A DNA stretch of 64,000 nt from Ideonella alba (lineage in GTDB: Bacteria > Pseudomonadota > Gammaproteobacteria > Burkholderiales > Burkholderiaceae_C), in contig NZ_JAGQDF010000004.1 in the NCBI RefSeq assembly GCF_018069875.1, positions 372,001 to 436,000 on the forward strand. The letters are read 5' to 3'. Under the pieces are notes generated by a model. It saw nothing but the letters and a program-made list of their open reading frames with translations, searched no databases and was not told the origin of the DNA. The translations under genes and the position numbers were made by a program. Positions 1 through 12,721 of the stretch are shown one piece after another. Position 1 is the stretch's first letter; each line of letters starts with the position of its first letter.

Positions 1-258
1 CTCGCCGCGCTCGCTGGTGCGCTCCAGGCGGACGATGCCCTCGCGCACGGTGTAGGCGGCGCTGCCCACTGCCTGGGCGGCATAGAGGCTCTGGCCGGGC
101 TGCAGCCGGATGTCGGCGATGTGGACGTGGATGCTGTCCAGCGCCGCATGGTCCAGCACGCCGAAGAGGGCAAAACGCCGCACGCCGCAGTCGGCGCAGA
201 CCTGGGCCTGCGGGTTGAACAGCGCGTGCTTCAGGGGAATCACGGAGGCGGGGCTCAT
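1..258 (-). CDS. Crp/Fnr-type transcriptional regulator, 5' part only
   Basis: The ATG is at 258 and the frame stays open to the left edge, giving 86 residues. The visible part looks like the N-terminal cyclic-nucleotide-binding-like fold of the Crp/Fnr family: a short leader with a CADC motif (Cys21 and Cys24), an LFGVLDHAAL stretch that resembles the family's first helix, and the LQPGQSLYAAQ strand and turn. In FNR two close N-terminal cysteines help to ligate a 4Fe-4S cluster, but no third N-terminal cysteine is visible here, so oxygen sensing is uncertain. The DNA-binding half lies outside the window. Two dyads lie just upstream. Confidence 0.72.
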   Translation of the reverse strand, partial: MSPASVIPLKHALFNPQAQVCADCGVRRFALFGVLDHAALDSIHVHIADIRLQPGQSLYAAQAVGSAAYTVREGIVRLERTSERGE

Positions 259-306
259 CCGGCCAGTATGCCGGGGGCCCGGGCCCCGGTGGACGACAGG
301 CCCTGT

Positions 307-363
307 TGCCCTATCGGGCAGTGCGGTTGGGCCAGTCAGGCGTCAGTAAATACTCACTGACGC
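307..363. promoter_or_regulatory. Two dyads between the regulator gene and the 54-aa gene
   Basis: TGCCC-N4-GGGCA lies at 307-320 and GCGTCAGT-N8-ACTGACGC, a perfect 8-bp inverted repeat with an AT-rich spacer, at 340-363. They fall between the start of the Crp/Fnr-type gene (258) and the stop of the upstream 54-residue gene (376). Either could be an operator for the regulator, and the second could also end the upstream transcript, although no T-run follows it. Neither matches the FNR consensus TTGAT-N4-ATCAA. Confidence 0.4.
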
Positions 364-375
364 TCAGGCGCTGCA

Positions 376-540
376 TCAGCGCTTCTGGTCGGCCTTCTGG
401 GTGCGGGCGCGGGTGCGGCTCTCGCTGTGGCCGACGGACGTCCAGAAGGGTTCGAACTTCTGGCCCTTGTCGGTACCGGCATCAAAGCGCCCCAACGGCA
501 CGCGGGCAACCGGTTTGTAAGTGTGTGCTGACTTCTGCAT
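376..540 (-). CDS. Small hypothetical protein, 54 aa
   Basis: This is a short reading frame with ATG at 540 and an AGGA ribosome-binding site 7 bases upstream, ending in TGA at 376. The product is hydrophilic and basic, with a C-terminal tail rich in Arg, Lys and Gln, and has no signal peptide or membrane segment. I do not recognise the family. It is the C-terminal end of a much longer open frame antisense to uvrA, but the good Shine-Dalgarno site and internal ATG argue for an independent small gene. It is divergent from uvrA with a 168-bp shared upstream region. Confidence 0.5.
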   Translation of the reverse strand: MQKSAHTYKPVARVPLGRFDAGTDKGQKFEPFWTSVGHSESRTRARTQKADQKR

Positions 541-580
541 GGTGGGTCCTGTCTGGCAGCGCTTGCGGGGCTGCCTCGAG

Positions 581-596
581 GATGCAACGCAGCATC
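581..596. promoter_or_regulatory. GATGC-N6-GCATC dyad in the uvrA upstream region
   Basis: The imperfect palindrome GATGCAACGCAGCATC sits 41 bp upstream of the 54-aa gene start. A related GATGC/GCATC dyad occurs upstream of sucC (24736-24755) and a TGCTGC/GCAGCA palindrome occurs in the Nudix gene (63244-63260). It may be an operator; no regulator can be assigned. Confidence 0.25.
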
Positions 597-636
597 GTTG
601 ACGTCGGATGACAAGGCATTCACAAAAAAGCGACGG

Positions 637-665
637 GTGACCGGGCGGGGCGGGCCGACTATCAT
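637..665 (+). promoter_or_regulatory. Candidate sigma-70 promoter of uvrA
   Basis: A -35 element GTGACC (637-642) and a -10 element TATCAT (660-665) are separated by exactly 17 bp, placing transcription start near 672, about 37 bases before the uvrA ATG. No LexA box of the CTGT-N8-ACAG type is visible in the 541-708 intergenic region, so SOS control of uvrA is not supported here. Confidence 0.45.
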
Positions 666-708
666 GACCGGTTGCCTTCGCCCGGCGCCGTGCCGGGCCG
701 CTCCCGCC

Positions 709-3597
<2,889 letters not shown>

Positions 3598-3612
3598 GCC
3601 GCCGGCGCCAGC

Positions 3613-4638
3613 TCAGCCTGGCGGCAGCTCGGTGACGCGGTCGCGGCCGGCCTGCTTGGAGGCGTAGAGCGCCTGGTCGGCGCGCTCGACCAGGGTCTGG
3701 GCCGATTCACCGGCCTGCCAGCGGGTCAGGCCCACCGACAGCGTCACCCGCGCCAGCGTCTCGTTGCTGTCGTGGCGCTTGATGCGCGCCGCGCTGACGC
3801 GCTGGCGCACCTGTTCGGCCAGCGCCAGCGCCTGAGGCCGCTCGGCCGCGGGCAGCAGCACCGCGAACTCCTCGCCGCCGATGCGCGCCACCGTGGCCTC
3901 GGCCGGCGCCAGCGCGCGCACCAGTTGCGCCACGGCGCGCAGCACCTGGTCGCCGAAGCCGTGGCCCCAGGTGTCGTTGACCTGCTTGAAATGGTCGATG
4001 TCCAGCGCCAGCAGCCAGATGCCGGTGGCCGGGCCGACCGGAATCGACAGGCACTGCGCCAGCGCCTCGTCGAAGCCGCGGCGGTTGGCCAGGTTGGTCA
4101 GCGGGTCCACCACCGCGTCGCGGCGGGCGCGGTGGACCTCGTCGCGCAGCTGGTCGATCTCGCGCTGGTTGGCGGCCAGCCGGTCCTGCAGGGTCTGCAG
4201 CGCCTGGCGCATCTGCTGGGTGTCGGCCATCACCGCGCTGACGGCGTCGCTGGCGCGGTCGGTTTCGGTGGACAAGGCCTGGCTGAGCCGGTCGAGGGCG
4301 TCGCCATAGCGGGCGGTGGAGTCGCCGGCAGCCTGGGCGCTGTCGGCCATGCCGGCCAGCAGGTGCTGCATGCCGTCGGCCACGCGGCGGGCGGCGTCGG
4401 CGTCGAAGCCGGCGACGAAACGCTGGTAGAGCGCCAGCGTGGTGGCCTCGTCCAGGCGGCCGTCACGGGCCAGGGCCTCGTCGACCGCCGCGCGCAGCGC
4501 CGGATCGCGCTGGGCCACGTAGCCGTACCAGACCGCATAGCTGACGGGGTGCAATGCGGCAGCCTGGCGCGACATCAAGGGCAGGGCCTTGCGCAGCCAC
4601 TCGGCACTCAGTTCGATGCTCTCGGTGTAGTGGTTCAA
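3613..4638 (-). CDS. GGDEF diguanylate cyclase
   Basis: The product makes cyclic di-GMP from two GTP. The C-terminal GGDEF domain (about residues 175-335) has the active-site form GGEEF within ARIGGEEFAVLLP and the substrate-binding DIDHFKQVNDTWGH segment. The expected upstream RxxD inhibitory site is absent, so product inhibition is not predicted. The N-terminal region carries HPVSYAVWYGYV and a heptad-rich stretch that looks like coiled coil; there is no signal peptide. I chose the TTG at 4638 because GGGAG lies 8 bases upstream; a GTG at 4647 is too close to that site, and longer starts up to 4899 run into the divergent promoter region. It diverges from the hybrid kinase gene. Confidence 0.85.
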   Translation of the reverse strand: MNHYTESIELSAEWLRKALPLMSRQAAALHPVSYAVWYGYVAQRDPALRAAVDEALARDGRLDEATTLALYQRFVAGFDADAARRVADGMQHLLAGMADSAQAAGDSTARYGDALDRLSQALSTETDRASDAVSAVMADTQQMRQALQTLQDRLAANQREIDQLRDEVHRARRDAVVDPLTNLANRRGFDEALAQCLSIPVGPATGIWLLALDIDHFKQVNDTWGHGFGDQVLRAVAQLVRALAPAEATVARIGGEEFAVLLPAAERPQALALAEQVRQRVSAARIKRHDSNETLARVTLSVGLTRWQAGESAQTLVERADQALYASKQAGRDRVTELPPG

Positions 4639-4868
4639 CGTCGTCACTCCCAACAACGTGCGGCGTCTTGGCGTGGGATCGATTGTGATCGGCAGCGGCG
4701 CCCTCTGACACGCATGCGACAGACACAAGATACCGGTTTTTCTGCAAAATAGTCCGGCTCGGCGTCTGAGGCACACCACACGATGGTTGATCTCGCGCCT
4801 CCCGGCAGCCCAACACGCTGCCGACACGCCAACAAGGCCGGCGCCAGGCAGCCCGGCAGGAGAGGGAG

Positions 4869-6878
<2,010 letters not shown>

Positions 6879-6904
6879 AGCGCACGGCGGCGCCGAGCGC
6901 GCAT

Positions 6905-6929
6905 GAAAAAGCCGGCACGAGGCCGGCTT
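6905..6929 (-). terminator. Intrinsic terminator of the histone-like gene
   Basis: On the minus strand, AAGCCGGC and GCCGGCTT (6909-6929) form an 8-bp stem with a 5-base loop, followed by a run of five T. It lies 40 bp past the stop of the SWIB/histone-like gene and close to the convergent end of the hybrid kinase. Confidence 0.85.
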
Positions 6930-6968
6930 GGGGACTGGGCGGCGGCCGAGGCCGCCGTCAGACCATGA

Positions 6969-7394
6969 TCAGCTCAGGTGGCTGTTGATCAGCTTGGTCA
7001 TCTCGAACATCGAGACCTGCGCCTTCTTGAAGATTTCCTTCAGCTTGGCGTCGGCGTTGATCATGGTCTTCTGGACCTTGTCCTGCAGACCGTTCTTCTT
7101 GATGTACTCCCAGACCTTCTTCGTCACCTCGGTGCGCGGCAGGGCCTTGTCGCCAATCACGGCGGCCAGGTGGGCGCTGGGGGTCATCGCCTTCATGAAG
7201 GCGGCGTTGGGGGTGCGCTTCTTGGCCGGAGCGGCCTTCTTCGCGGGAGCCGCCTTCTTGGCCGGCGCCGCCTTCTTGGCCGGAGCCGCCTTCTTCGCCG
7301 GAGCGGCCTTCTTGGCGGGGGCCGCCTTCTTGGCCGGAGCCGCCTTTTTCGCCGGAGCGGCCTTCTTGGCCGGAGCCTTCTTCGCAGTTGCCAT
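6969..7394 (-). CDS. Histone H1-like Lys/Ala/Pro repeat protein with SWIB domain
   Basis: The 141-residue product has two parts. Residues 5-57 are a lysine/alanine/proline tail made of one KKAPA and eight exact KKAAPA repeats, like the tails of bacterial histone H1-like proteins. Residues about 62-141 form a SWIB/MDM2-type domain, with MTPSAHLAAVIGDKALPR, VWEYIKKNGLQD and INADAKLKEIF. Such proteins are common in Burkholderiales and chlamydiae and are presumed to bind and compact DNA. The ATG at 7394 was preferred to an ATG 18 bases upstream because GGAGAG sits 7 bases before it. It is monocistronic, with its own intrinsic terminator. Confidence 0.9.
   Translation of the reverse strand: MATAKKAPAKKAAPAKKAAPAKKAAPAKKAAPAKKAAPAKKAAPAKKAAPAKKAAPAKKRTPNAAFMKAMTPSAHLAAVIGDKALPRTEVTKKVWEYIKKNGLQDKVQKTMINADAKLKEIFKKAQVSMFEMTKLINSHLS
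7224..7367 (-). repeat. 18-bp coding minisatellite, eight KKAAPA units
   Basis: Eight consecutive in-frame 18-bp units encode KKAAPA inside the histone-like gene. The units differ at third codon positions (GCC/GCG, GGC/CGC variants) while the peptide is constant, so the repeat number could vary by slippage or recombination without breaking the frame. Confidence 0.85.
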
Positions 7395-7679
7395 GTCGAT
7401 TCTCTCCATCAAGTGAACTGTTGATGTGCCGGGACCGGGCGAGGGTCGCGTGAACCCAAGTTCTCAGCGGCACCGCAGCGGGGCCAATGGTACTGCGCGG
7501 ATACCCGGCTGAGAAGCTGTTTTCCCTCGTAAAACGGCCTCGGAAAGGCCTCGCAGCCTCTTTTTTGTCTCCTCGGCACGTCAGGCTGGCAGGGCCCTAT
7601 ACCGTCACCGGTATGTTGGCGCGCTGTCCAGGCCTCAGAATCGCGGCATCGTCCTGCTCGCTTCACGGCCTGGCGTTCC

Positions 7680-8033
7680 ATGAAACTCATCGTCCGATGG
7701 CTGCTGCTGGCAGCCGCCCTGCTGCTGGTGGCCCACCTGTACTCCGGCGTCAGCGTGGCCGGCTTCGGTGCCGCCCTGATCGCCGCCGGCGTGCTGGGCC
7801 TGCTCAACACGCTGGTGCGACCGCTGCTGGTGCTGCTGACCTTGCCGGTGACGCTGCTCACGCTGGGGCTGTTCCTGTTCGTGATCAATGCGCTGATGTT
7901 CTGGTCGGCGGCGTCGCTGCTCGACGGCTTCGCGGTGACCGGCTTTGCGGCGGCGCTGATCGGCTCGGTGATCTACAGCCTGTGCGGCGTGGTCATCGAC
8001 CTGGCGGTGGAGCGGCTGTTCCAGCGCGAGTGA
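7680..8033 (+). CDS. Phage holin family IV-type membrane protein
   Basis: A 117-residue protein made almost wholly of four hydrophobic segments (about residues 5-22, 28-45, 50-75, 88-110) with little loop sequence. This length and pattern fit the small 4-TM family annotated as phage holin family protein (DUF360/YvlD-like), which is chromosomal in many bacteria and not linked to phage. Its role is unknown. The start ATG opens directly with a charged MKLIVR membrane-entry motif. It converges with the M48 peptidase gene with 3 bp between stops. The 285-bp region upstream holds no gene that I can support; it contains a weak AGGC/GCCT stem followed by six T near 7533-7566. Confidence 0.75.
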   Translation: MKLIVRWLLLAAALLLVAHLYSGVSVAGFGAALIAAGVLGLLNTLVRPLLVLLTLPVTLLTLGLFLFVINALMFWSAASLLDGFAVTGFAAALIGSVIYSLCGVVIDLAVERLFQRE

Positions 8034-8036
8034 GGC

Positions 8037-9656
8037 TCAACCCGGATCGGGCACGCGCTCGCCGTGCTGCTCGATCCACAGCCGGCGGCGCTCGGCCTCG
8101 GCTTCGCGCAGGCGCGACTCGATGATCGCGGCGTCCTGGTAGCCCTGCGCGCCGGTGCTGCGCGCGGCCTGCTGGGCGGCGCGGAAGCGGTCGACCGCGC
8201 CGGTGACGTCGCCACGCGCCCAGCGTGCCTCGGCCAGCGCGCCCAGCGCGCGCACCTGCTGGCCCAGCGGCTGCGCCGAGGCCGCCAGCGCGTCCCAGGC
8301 CGGCGCGTCGCGGCGATGTTCCACCACCCAGGCCTGCAGCGCTTCGGTGGAGGCGCGCAGGCCGGTGTCGGCGCCGGGCTCGCCCAGGCGGGCCAGGGTC
8401 TGCGCGGTCTGGGCGCGCAGCAGCAACGCGGCGCGGCTGGCATCGGTGCCCAGCGCGTCGCTGGCCTGGTGCAGCCGGGCGGCCAGGTCGGCCGAAGGGG
8501 CCTCGCCGCTGGCGCGCGCCAGCAGAATCTCCAGGCGCAGCAGCCGCCACAGGCGGCGCAGCACCGGCGCATCGGGCTGGCTGTCGGCCACCAGTGACAG
8601 GCCGGCCGCGGCCTGCTGATCGGCCAGCGTGAAGTCGCGCAGGCGCGAGGACGCCAGCGCGGCGCCGTAGAGCTGCGCCTGGCGCGCCAGATCGGCTGCG
8701 GGCGATCCCAGGGCGCCGGCGGCCTGCACCCGGCGCAACGAGGCCTCGCCGGGGTCGGACAGCGCACGCGCACGCGCCTGCATCAGCGCGTGGCGGGCCT
8801 GGCCGGCAGCGGGGCCGCGGGTCAGGCCCTCGGCGCGCAGCCGCGCCTCGGTGATGCGCTCGCTGGTCAGCGGATGGCTGCGCAGGTAGGGGTAGAGGCC
8901 GGCGTCATTCAGGCGCGAGGCGGCGTCGAGCTTCTCGAACATCGCGCTCATGCCGCCCAGGCCGAAGCCGGCGGCGCCCATCAGGTCCAGGCCGATGCGG
9001 TCGGCCTCGCGCTCCATGTCACGCGAGAAGTTCAGTTGCCCCTGCGCGGCGATCGCCTGCGAGCCGACGATCACCGCCTGCAGGCCATCGGGGCTGCGCG
9101 ACTTGGCCGCCGCCAGCACCCCCAGCAGCATGCCGGCCATCGTGGCCATGGACTGCCGGCTGTTCTGGCCGATGCTGCGCGCGATGTGGCGCTGGGTGAC
9201 GTGGGTGAGTTCGTGCGCCAGCACCGAGGCCAGTTCATCCCGGGTGGCGGTGATCGCGATCAGGCCCAGGTAGACGCCCAGGTAGCCGCCCGGCAGCGCA
9301 AAGGCGTTGACCGCGCGGTCGCGCACCAGGAAGCCTTCCCAGGCGAAGCGGCGCGCCAGGTCGGCGTCGATCGCATCGCGCTCGCGCGCGGCAGCCAGCA
9401 GCGGGCCGAGCAGGTCGTCCAGGTACTCCTGCAGCAACAGGTCCTCGAGGTAGTCGGGGTCCTTGCGCAGGTCGCGCATGATGTTGTCACCCAGGCGCCG
9501 CTCCTGGAGGATGTCGACATCGTCCGAGGCCGAATCGCCCAGGGCGGGCAGGCGCTGCGCCGATTGCGCCAGCACCGTGGGCGCCGGCGCGGCCAGCAGC
9601 GCCAGGGCCAGCGCCAGGGCGCTGCGGCGCCACGGAAGAAGCGATGTGAAGGACAT
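8037..9656 (-). CDS. M48 family metalloprotease with TPR-like C-terminal half (BepA-like)
   Basis: A secreted zinc protease of 539 residues. A signal peptide ([22 protein letters not shown]) targets it to the periplasm. The zinc site is HELTH in [15 protein letters not shown], with the third ligand in [13 protein letters not shown], all intact. The second half is helical and repeat-rich, consistent with TPRs. The family (BepA/YfgC) edits outer-membrane protein assembly by degrading or chaperoning stalled LptD and BamA-type substrates. The ATG at 9656 was taken; a GTG three codons upstream at 9665 is equally possible, and neither has a clear ribosome-binding site. It is divergent from moaC. 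Confidence 0.88.
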   Translation of the reverse strand: MSFTSLLPWRRSALALALALLAAPAPTVLAQSAQRLPALGDSASDDVDILQERRLGDNIMRDLRKDPDYLEDLLLQEYLDDLLGPLLAAARERDAIDADLARRFAWEGFLVRDRAVNAFALPGGYLGVYLGLIAITATRDELASVLAHELTHVTQRHIARSIGQNSRQSMATMAGMLLGVLAAAKSRSPDGLQAVIVGSQAIAAQGQLNFSRDMEREADRIGLDLMGAAGFGLGGMSAMFEKLDAASRLNDAGLYPYLRSHPLTSERITEARLRAEGLTRGPAAGQARHALMQARARALSDPGEASLRRVQAAGALGSPAADLARQAQLYGAALASSRLRDFTLADQQAAAGLSLVADSQPDAPVLRRLWRLLRLEILLARASGEAPSADLAARLHQASDALGTDASRAALLLRAQTAQTLARLGEPGADTGLRASTEALQAWVVEHRRDAPAWDALAASAQPLGQQVRALGALAEARWARGDVTGAVDRFRAAQQAARSTGAQGYQDAAIIESRLREAEAERRRLWIEQHGERVPDPG

Positions 9657-9794
9657 GTGAAGCACCGGCGCCGCCGGGCCGTCAGGAAGCAGGTGGCCTC
9701 CTCACTGACCCCGGACGCGGGGGAAAGTTCGGTCGCTATCATGGCACCGACGCAGGCCCCGCGGCCTGCGGACCCACCCCACCCGGACCCGGCG

Positions 9795-10289
9795 ATGAGC
9801 ACCTCCCCCCTGACCCATTTCGACGCCCACGGCCAGGCCCACATGGTCGACGTGGGCGCCAAGACCGAGACCCACCGCATCGCCCGCGCGGCCGGCAGCA
9901 TCCGCATGCAGCCCGAGACGCTGGCGCTGATCGCCTCGGGCAGCGCCAAGAAAGGCGACGTCATCGGCATCGCCCGCATCGCCGCGATCCAGGCCGCCAA
10001 GCGCACCGCCGACCTGGTGCCGCTGTGCCACCCGCTGCCGCTCACCCGGGTGGCGGTGGACTTCCGGCTGGACGAGGCCAGCAGCAGCGTGCACTGCGAG
10101 GTGCAGGCTGAAACCGTCGGCAAGACCGGTGTCGAGATGGAAGCCCTGACCGCCGTGCAGGTGGGCCTGCTGACGATCTACGACATGTGCAAGGCCGCCG
10201 ACAAGGGCATGGTGATGACCGACATCCGCCTGCTGGAGAAGCAGGGCGGCAAGAGCGGCCACTGGGTGGCCGCGAGCACCGACGCCTGA
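9795..10289 (+). CDS. moaC: MoaC, cyclic pyranopterin monophosphate synthase
   Basis: MoaC acts with MoaA to turn GTP into cyclic pyranopterin monophosphate, the first step of molybdenum cofactor synthesis. The 164-residue length is typical. Signature segments are present: [35 protein letters not shown], the [11 protein letters not shown] motif, and [23 protein letters not shown] followed by [20 protein letters not shown]. It stands alone, without other moa genes nearby, and is divergent from the M48 peptidase gene. The ATG at 9795 gives the expected N-terminus (LTHFD); the open frame extends far upstream but without homology. Confidence 0.97.
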   Translation: MSTSPLTHFDAHGQAHMVDVGAKTETHRIARAAGSIRMQPETLALIASGSAKKGDVIGIARIAAIQAAKRTADLVPLCHPLPLTRVAVDFRLDEASSSVHCEVQAETVGKTGVEMEALTAVQVGLLTIYDMCKAADKGMVMTDIRLLEKQGGKSGHWVAASTDA

Positions 10290-10290
10290 G

Positions 10291-12030
10291 TCAGCGCGGC
10301 GCGCGGCGGCCGAAGTCGGCCGGCGTGTAGACGCGTTCAGGCGCTTCGCACTGGAAGGGCAAGGGGGTCGGCGGCGCATCGCAGACCGCCAGGAACTCGC
10401 GCGCGTCGGGGTTGCGGAACTCGCGCAGGCGCTCGACCAGGAAGCGCGCGCGATCGCGCTCACCGATTTCATCCAACGCGCGTGCCCAGGCGATCATCAG
10501 GCGCGTGTCGAGCAGCGCATGGGTGGCGCGGTCGAAAGCGGGCATCTGGGTGGACGGCTGCTCGGCCACGGTGACCGCGGCGTAGTCGGCGTGGTGACCG
10601 AACAGCAGGCTGCCCTGCCCGCGGGCGATGCGCTGCTCCAGCGTGCTGCGGCCATCGCCCGGGCCGAACACCGCCACCACCTTGGCATAGTCCTGCAGGA
10701 CGAAGGCCGTGGTCAGCAGCACCGCCGCCCCCACCGGCAGCCAGGACGGCGAGCGCGCCGGATCGGCCCGATCCGCCCGGGACGCGCCCAGTGCATGGCC
10801 CCAGGCCCAGGCGGTGGGCAGCAGGAAGTAGGCATACCACAGCGGGTACTCCAGCATGCTGTGCAGGCCGATCAGCAGCACCATCATCCAGGCGGCGCGG
10901 GCGCGCAGGCCGGCGTCGTCGTCCTGCAGTGACCAGGCGCGCCGCGCCGCCAGGCCCAGGCCGACCAGCAGCAGGCCCATCAGCAACGCCGCCGCGGGCA
11001 GGCCCAGCTCGACCATGAACTGCAGCGGCAGGTTGTGGGTGTGGTCGAAGAAGGCCACCGGCCGGCCGGGGAAGACGCCCAGCGTCCAGGCGAAGTTGAA
11101 CTCGCCGAAGCCCACGCCCATCCACGGATGCGCAGCGATCAGCGCCAGGGTGTTGCGCCAGATGCCGAAGCGCGAGGACGAGATGTCGCCGCCCGCATCC
11201 AGCCGCGCCGCACCGCCGAAGGTGTGCGCGGTCTGCTGCGCCCACAGGTCCATCCCCCACCAGCACAGCGCATAGACCAGCGGCGTGGCCAGCAGGCCCA
11301 GCCGCAGCGTGCGCGGCATGCGCCGGTCCAGCGCGCCCCACACCGCCAGCAGCAGCATGCCGACCGCGCCGGTGCGCGACGCCGTGAGCACCACCGCCCA
11401 GACCAGCACCACGCCCACCAGCCCGGCCAGGCCACGCGGCAGCGGCAGGCCGAACCAGCGCCCGCTGCGCGCCAGCGGCACCAGCGCGATCAGCGCCCAC
11501 ACCAGCAGGCTGCTGAGGTGGTTGGGCTGGCGCAGGTTGCCCACCGCGCGGCCGACAAAGCCGGTGCGGGCGATCAGCGAGCCATCGGCCCAGGCCGGTG
11601 CGAAGACCTGCACGAAGCCCACCGCGGCGCTCGCCAGGCCCGCCAGCAGCATGGCGCTGGCGAAGGCGTGGAAGGCCTCGTCGTCAGCCACGCCGGCGGC
11701 GGCCCCGAGCACCAGCGCAGCGGCCAGCAGCAAGGCCAGCGAGGACAGGCCCAGCGTGGCCGGCAGGCTGGCGGCCATGGAGACCAGCGCCGACAGCACC
11801 AGCAGCCCCAGCGCCAGCAGCGGCCAGCGGGCCCGGCGCCAGGCCTCGGTCGGCCGGGCGCGCACCGCCAGCAGCACCAGCCCCCAGCCGAAGAAGGCCA
11901 GCAACTGGTTCAGCAGGGTGGCCGACGGGCTGACGTTGTAGGCCAGCAGCGGTGGGACCGCCACCGCGAACACCATGGCAAGGTCAGGGCGGGCGGAAAC
12001 GGGTTCGGGGGCCTGGGACATGGCCCCCAT
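10291..12030 (-). CDS. O-antigen ligase-like membrane protein, PglL/Wzy type
   Basis: A polytopic inner-membrane protein of 579 residues with about 12 predicted hydrophobic segments. It has the Wzy_C/O-antigen-ligase signature (GRAVGNLRQPNHLSSLL; HPWMGVGFGEFNFAW; DHTHNLPLQFMVELG) and a C-terminal soluble extension containing QRIARGQGSLLFGHHADYAA, which fits the PglL-type 'O-antigen ligase C-terminal' region. PglL enzymes transfer lipid-linked glycan to pilins and other proteins in the periplasm. A pilin gene begins just upstream (12528-12061, 30 bp away, same strand), so pilin glycosylation is the likely job. The ATG at 12021 is an alternative start. Confidence 0.85.
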   Translation of the reverse strand: MGAMSQAPEPVSARPDLAMVFAVAVPPLLAYNVSPSATLLNQLLAFFGWGLVLLAVRARPTEAWRRARWPLLALGLLVLSALVSMAASLPATLGLSSLALLLAAALVLGAAAGVADDEAFHAFASAMLLAGLASAAVGFVQVFAPAWADGSLIARTGFVGRAVGNLRQPNHLSSLLVWALIALVPLARSGRWFGLPLPRGLAGLVGVVLVWAVVLTASRTGAVGMLLLAVWGALDRRMPRTLRLGLLATPLVYALCWWGMDLWAQQTAHTFGGAARLDAGGDISSSRFGIWRNTLALIAAHPWMGVGFGEFNFAWTLGVFPGRPVAFFDHTHNLPLQFMVELGLPAAALLMGLLLVGLGLAARRAWSLQDDDAGLRARAAWMMVLLIGLHSMLEYPLWYAYFLLPTAWAWGHALGASRADRADPARSPSWLPVGAAVLLTTAFVLQDYAKVVAVFGPGDGRSTLEQRIARGQGSLLFGHHADYAAVTVAEQPSTQMPAFDRATHALLDTRLMIAWARALDEIGERDRARFLVERLREFRNPDAREFLAVCDAPPTPLPFQCEAPERVYTPADFGRRAPR

Positions 12031-12060
12031 TCTTGCGCAAGGGCGCGCCGTGGCGCGGCC

Positions 12061-12528
12061 TCAGGTGGCCTTGCAGGCAGTGGGCAGGTAGCGCGCCGGC
12101 ATGTCGCCAGTGTTGCAGGTCCAGGTGATGCCGCCATCGGCGGTGGCGTACTTGACGTAGTAGCCGGCAGCCCGGCCCTCGGTCACCTTCACCTGCACCG
12201 TGCCGATGGGGTAGGCGCCGGTGACGCTGGGCGTGACCTCGGAGTAGCGGCCCTTGAGCGTGGCCTGGATCTGATCGGCTGCAGCGTCGCCCGGCGGCGC
12301 GACGAAACCGCCGGTGGGCCAGCTCCTGTTCTCGTTGCCAAAGGACATCAGCGGCTGCTTCAGGCCGGCGCCCAGCTCCACCGCCTCGGCCACCTGGGCC
12401 CGGGCGACGTAGTCCTGGTAGGCCGGCAGCGCCACGGCGGCCAGGATGCCGATGATCGCGACGACGATCATCAACTCGATCAGCGTGAAGCCGCGCGCGA
12501 GGCGCCTGGAGGAGGTGTGCGTGGGCAT
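12061..12528 (-). CDS. Type IV pilin-like protein, second copy
   Basis: This is a 155-residue prepilin. The leader [13 protein letters not shown] precedes [20 protein letters not shown], with the prepilin peptidase (PilD) cleavage site between Gly and Phe and the conserved Glu at +5. The C-terminal half has a cysteine pair in WTCNTGD and LPTACKAT that should form the D-region disulfide. It is about the size of the major pilin at 14214-14660 and shares its core ([18 protein letters not shown]) but has a longer leader. The start at 12528 has GGGAG 6 bases upstream. A strong -24/-12 promoter lies 47-62 bases before it. The downstream same-strand gene is a PglL-like ligase. Confidence 0.93.
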   Translation of the reverse strand: MPTHTSSRRLARGFTLIELMIVVAIIGILAAVALPAYQDYVARAQVAEAVELGAGLKQPLMSFGNENRSWPTGGFVAPPGDAAADQIQATLKGRYSEVTPSVTGAYPIGTVQVKVTEGRAAGYYVKYATADGGITWTCNTGDMPARYLPTACKAT

Positions 12529-12574
12529 GGTGTTCTCCCGATGGTAGGCATCGGCCGAGGTCTGCCCCGACCCA

Positions 12575-12590
12575 TGCGAAAGTCGTGCCC
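12575..12590 (-). promoter_or_regulatory. Sigma-54 (-24/-12) promoter of the second pilin gene
   Basis: On the minus strand the 16-mer GGGCACGACTTTCGCA matches the RpoN consensus TGGCACG-N4-TTGCA at all but the first base and the second T of the -12 box. The GG and GC dinucleotides are spaced as required. Transcription would start near 12564, leaving a 36-base leader with a good ribosome-binding site. The same architecture precedes the other pilin gene. Confidence 0.75.
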
Positions 12591-12721
12591 GCGCTGGAGT
12601 GGGCAGTTTTTCACGAATCGGCGGTGGTGGCCGACGAACTTCGTCACATCGGCGTGGCGGGCTGACGCGCGCCGGCAGCACCCGGTGGGGCCGACAATCC
12701 GCGCCACGGAGGGACTGGCCG

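Noticed and set aside
598-620. TTGACG at 598 as the -35 of uvrA
   Set aside because: No -10 follows at 16-18 bp (CACAAA); the GTGACC/TATCAT pair downstream has better spacing.
7224-7367. Regular repeats that might be read as a CRISPR array
   Set aside because: Units are directly adjacent 18-mers without spacers and encode KKAAPA in frame; it is a coding minisatellite.
7680-8033. Holin-family gene as a sign of prophage
   Set aside because: The family is a chromosomal 4-TM membrane protein; there are no lysin, terminase, capsid, integrase or att sequences nearby.
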